This document shows, piece by piece, positions 4,634 through 6,597 of a stretch of DNA of 6,597 nucleotides; position 1 is the stretch's first letter, and each line of letters begins with the position of its first letter. The stretch spans positions 1 to 6,597 of the forward strand of contig CAMKAQ010000056.1 in assembly GCA_946410525.1 (NCBI GenBank), given 5' to 3'. Position numbers and translations under genes: made by a program. The notes below the pieces were generated by a model, which had not been told where the DNA came from, did no database searches, and was given only the letters and a program-made list of their open reading frames with translations. Source of the stretch: an uncultured Caryophanales bacterium (GTDB lineage: Bacteria > Bacillota_I > Bacilli_A > RFN20 > CAG-826).

Positions 4634-6597
4634 TTATTCCTTTTTGTCCTCATTTGAGGCAGTTTCTGCAGGGGATTTTTGCTCAACACGGCCCGCTTTT
4701 TCTTGGGCTTCGGCATCAACAGCGTTTGGATCTGGCTGATGCTCGTGCTCAATATGAACCTGTCTTTGGAGCCTGACATTGAGAAGGTTGAAACAGGTAT
4801 CAACAGCGGCTTTGTCGTTCATCTCTTTGAAGAGGTCATAGCCTTCGTTGACGTAATCCTGAAGTGGGTTTCTCTGAGCGTAGCTTCTAAGGGAGATGCC
4901 ATCACGGAGATGGGACATGGTGTCGATGTGGCCCTGCCAGTTACGGTCGATGACACGTAAGGAGACAGTACGTTCGATGTTGTCAGCTTCCTTGATGGAC
5001 CAGGTCTTTCTCTTGTCGAGATAGGCCTTGTAGAGAAGTTCGCCAAGGTCATCACCGGCTTCTTCATATGGAGCGTTATCGAATGCGTTCGCATCGATGG
5101 ATCCTTCTGGCATGAACTGAGGCTCAACGAGTCTCTTGAGGTGTTCGCCAGAGATGATGCCGGCGGCGTTGGTTGGATCGATGGCTTTCTGAGCGAGGTA
5201 AAGACCTGTGGTCTTGAAGAACTCACGGATGAGGTCAACGATGTCTTCAGCCATAAGGATGGCGTCACGTTTCTTGTAGATGATGTCACGCTGCTTGGCG
5301 AGAACGTCATCGTAGTCTTTTAAGTTCTTACGGATGTCGAAGTTCTTACCTTCAATCTGCTTCTGAGCGTTGGTGACGGCGTTGGTGAGCATCCTGCTCT
5401 CGTAGGATTCGTCCTGAAGGCTCTTAACGAAGAGGTTGCGGAGATTCTCTGGAGCGAATCTTCTCATAAGCTCATCATCGAAGGAGATGAAGAAACGGGA
5501 ATAGCCTGGGTCGCCTTGACGTCCACTACGGCCACGGAGCTGGTTATCGATACGTCTGGATTCATGACGCTCAGTGCCGAAGACGCAAAGACCGCCGAGG
5601 GCTTTGGTTTCATCGGTAAGCTTAATATCGGTACCACGACCTGCCATGTTGGTAGCAAGGGTAACGGCACCTTTCTCGCCAGCGTGAGAGATGATCTCAG
5701 CTTCACGAGCTTGGTTCTTAGCGTTCAAGACTTCGTGTGGGACACCTGCCTGGGTAAGGAGGGCGGAAATCTCAAGGTTCGATTCAACGGAGACGGTACC
5801 GATAAGGATTGGTTGTCCTTTGGCGTGTCTTTCTTTGACGGCCTCGACGAGGGCTTTGAGTTTGGCATCGTGGGTGGCGAAGATAAGATCGTCATCATCG
5901 ATACGCTGAACTGGACGGTTGGTTGGGATGCAGATGACCTTCATGTTGTAGATGGTCTGGAACTCTTCTTCCTCGGTCTTAGCAGTACCGGTCATACCGG
6001 AGAGCTTCTCGTAGAGACGGAAGAAGTTTTGATAAGTGATGGTTGCGAGAACAACGGTTTCCTGTTTGATCTCAACGCCTTCTTTGGCCTGGATGGCTTG
6101 CTGGAGACCATCGTTGTATTCACGACCTGGCATGATACGACCAGTAAATTGGTCGATTAACTGAATCTTACGTTCGCTGTCGACCATGTATTCGACATCG
6201 CGAGCCATGATGTAGTTGGCTTTGAGAGCCTGGTGGATACGGTGGATGAGATCCTCGTTCTCAGGATCGTAGAGGTTTCTGACACCGAACATCTTCTCGG
6301 CTTTGGCAGTTCCTTCTTCGGTGAGGGAGCAAGCCTTATCTTTGATATCGATTTCGTAATCTCTGTCTTTGCGGAGATATTTGACGAAACGGTCAGCAAC
6401 TTGGTACTGGGAAGCAGCACTCTTCTGACCACCGGAAATGATAAGTGGGGTACGGGATTCATCAACGAGAATGGAGTCGGCTTCATCGACAACGGTGAAA
6501 TAAAGTCCACGGAGAACACGACCTTCAAGGGTTGGGGCCATATTGTCACGGAGGTAGTCGAATCCAAGTTCGGAGTTGGTTGTGTAGGTGATGTCGC
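4634..6597 (-). CDS. secA: Preprotein translocase ATPase SecA, 5'-truncated by window edge
   Basis: SecA is the cytosolic ATPase that binds the SecYEG channel and drives unfolded secretory proteins across the membrane. The window holds the last 653 codons; the frame is open through the edge, and the first full codon (Asp, 6595-6593) lies upstream of the first in-window Met (6541). About 160 residues, including Walker A, are missing by comparison with known SecA. Counting from that Asp, I see LGFDYLRDN (10-18), the Walker B region VVDEADSILVDESRTPLIISG (35-55; DEAD where DEVD is usual, a mild variant), the preprotein-binding region with DQFTGRIMPGREYNDGLQQA (148-167), SGMTGTAKTEEEEF (199-212), NMAGRGTDIKL (316-326), QLRGRSGRQGDPGYSRFF (352-369), and the helical scaffold with LRVIDRNWQGHIDTMSHLRDG (546-566). 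The acidic, Gln-rich tail lacks the CxC...CH zinc motif found in many SecA proteins. It ends in TAA, 11 bases before prfB. Identity is certain from the motif order. Confidence 0.98.
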   Translation of the reverse strand, partial: DITYTTNSELGFDYLRDNMAPTLEGRVLRGLYFTVVDEADSILVDESRTPLIISGGQKSAASQYQVADRFVKYLRKDRDYEIDIKDKACSLTEEGTAKAEKMFGVRNLYDPENEDLIHRIHQALKANYIMARDVEYMVDSERKIQLIDQFTGRIMPGREYNDGLQQAIQAKEGVEIKQETVVLATITYQNFFRLYEKLSGMTGTAKTEEEEFQTIYNMKVICIPTNRPVQRIDDDDLIFATHDAKLKALVEAVKERHAKGQPILIGTVSVESNLEISALLTQAGVPHEVLNAKNQAREAEIISHAGEKGAVTLATNMAGRGTDIKLTDETKALGGLCVFGTERHESRRIDNQLRGRSGRQGDPGYSRFFISFDDELMRRFAPENLRNLFVKSLQDESYESRMLTNAVTNAQKQIEGKNFDIRKNLKDYDDVLAKQRDIIYKKRDAILMAEDIVDLIREFFKTTGLYLAQKAIDPTNAAGIISGEHLKRLVEPQFMPEGSIDANAFDNAPYEEAGDDLGELLYKAYLDKRKTWSIKEADNIERTVSLRVIDRNWQGHIDTMSHLRDGISLRSYAQRNPLQDYVNEGYDLFKEMNDKAAVDTCFNLLNVRLQRQVHIEHEHQPDPNAVDAEAQEKAGRVEQKSPAETASNEDKKE

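Noticed and set aside
5516..6160. 214-codon open frame on the plus strand
   Set aside because: Antisense to conserved SecA motifs; its residues mirror SecA codon structure, so it is a shadow frame.
1..6597. CRISPR array, insertion sequence, tRNA/rRNA or novel defence system
   Set aside because: No spaced repeat arrays, transposase-like proteins, terminal inverted repeats or RNA-gene signatures were seen on either strand; nearly all bases belong to well-known housekeeping genes.

Overview
The window is a compact bacterial housekeeping region with every recognised gene on the minus strand. In transcription order (descending coordinates) it holds secA (5'-truncated by the window edge), prfB, a YitT-family membrane protein gene, uvrB, secG, and the first five codons of a further gene at position 1. 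The content and order point to a member of the Bacillota (Firmicutes, Bacilli/Erysipelotrichia-like). secA-prfB followed by a YitT-family gene matches, from memory, the Bacillus subtilis secA-prfB-yvjA neighbourhood, and uvrB lies in the same general region there. TGA is a normal stop here: it ends prfB and the YitT gene, and it is the regulatory stop inside prfB. The organism therefore does not use the Mycoplasma code in which TGA means Trp. I cannot assign a genus.

Layout. 4634-6597: SecA translocation ATPase, missing roughly its first 160 residues. 3512-4622: release factor 2, whose reading requires a programmed +1 frameshift at 4544-4550. The plain ORF starting at 4582 is a misleading truncated model. 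2472-3515: YitT-family membrane protein, overlapping prfB by 4 bases. 494-2485: UvrB, overlapping the YitT gene by 14 bases. 399-493: a 95-base spacer with a good sigma-A-type promoter. 102-398: SecG. 56-82: a strong intrinsic terminator. 1-15: start of another gene, identity not readable. The only gaps are 11, 95 and 86 bases, so no stretch over 300 bases lacks a gene.

How it works together. secA, prfB, the YitT gene and uvrB are packed with an 11-base gap and then two overlaps, so they are probably co-transcribed and partly translationally coupled. The functions are mixed: export motor, termination factor, membrane protein and repair helicase. secG appears to have its own promoter and ends at the terminator, although readthrough from uvrB is possible. 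SecA and SecG are both parts of the Sec export machine, so the cluster starts and ends with translocase genes.

I looked for an undescribed system and did not find one. The most informative points are the prfB recoding site with a non-canonical Shine-Dalgarno-like stimulator, and substitutions in normally invariant UvrB motifs (the beta-hairpin tyrosine cluster and helicase domain 2).
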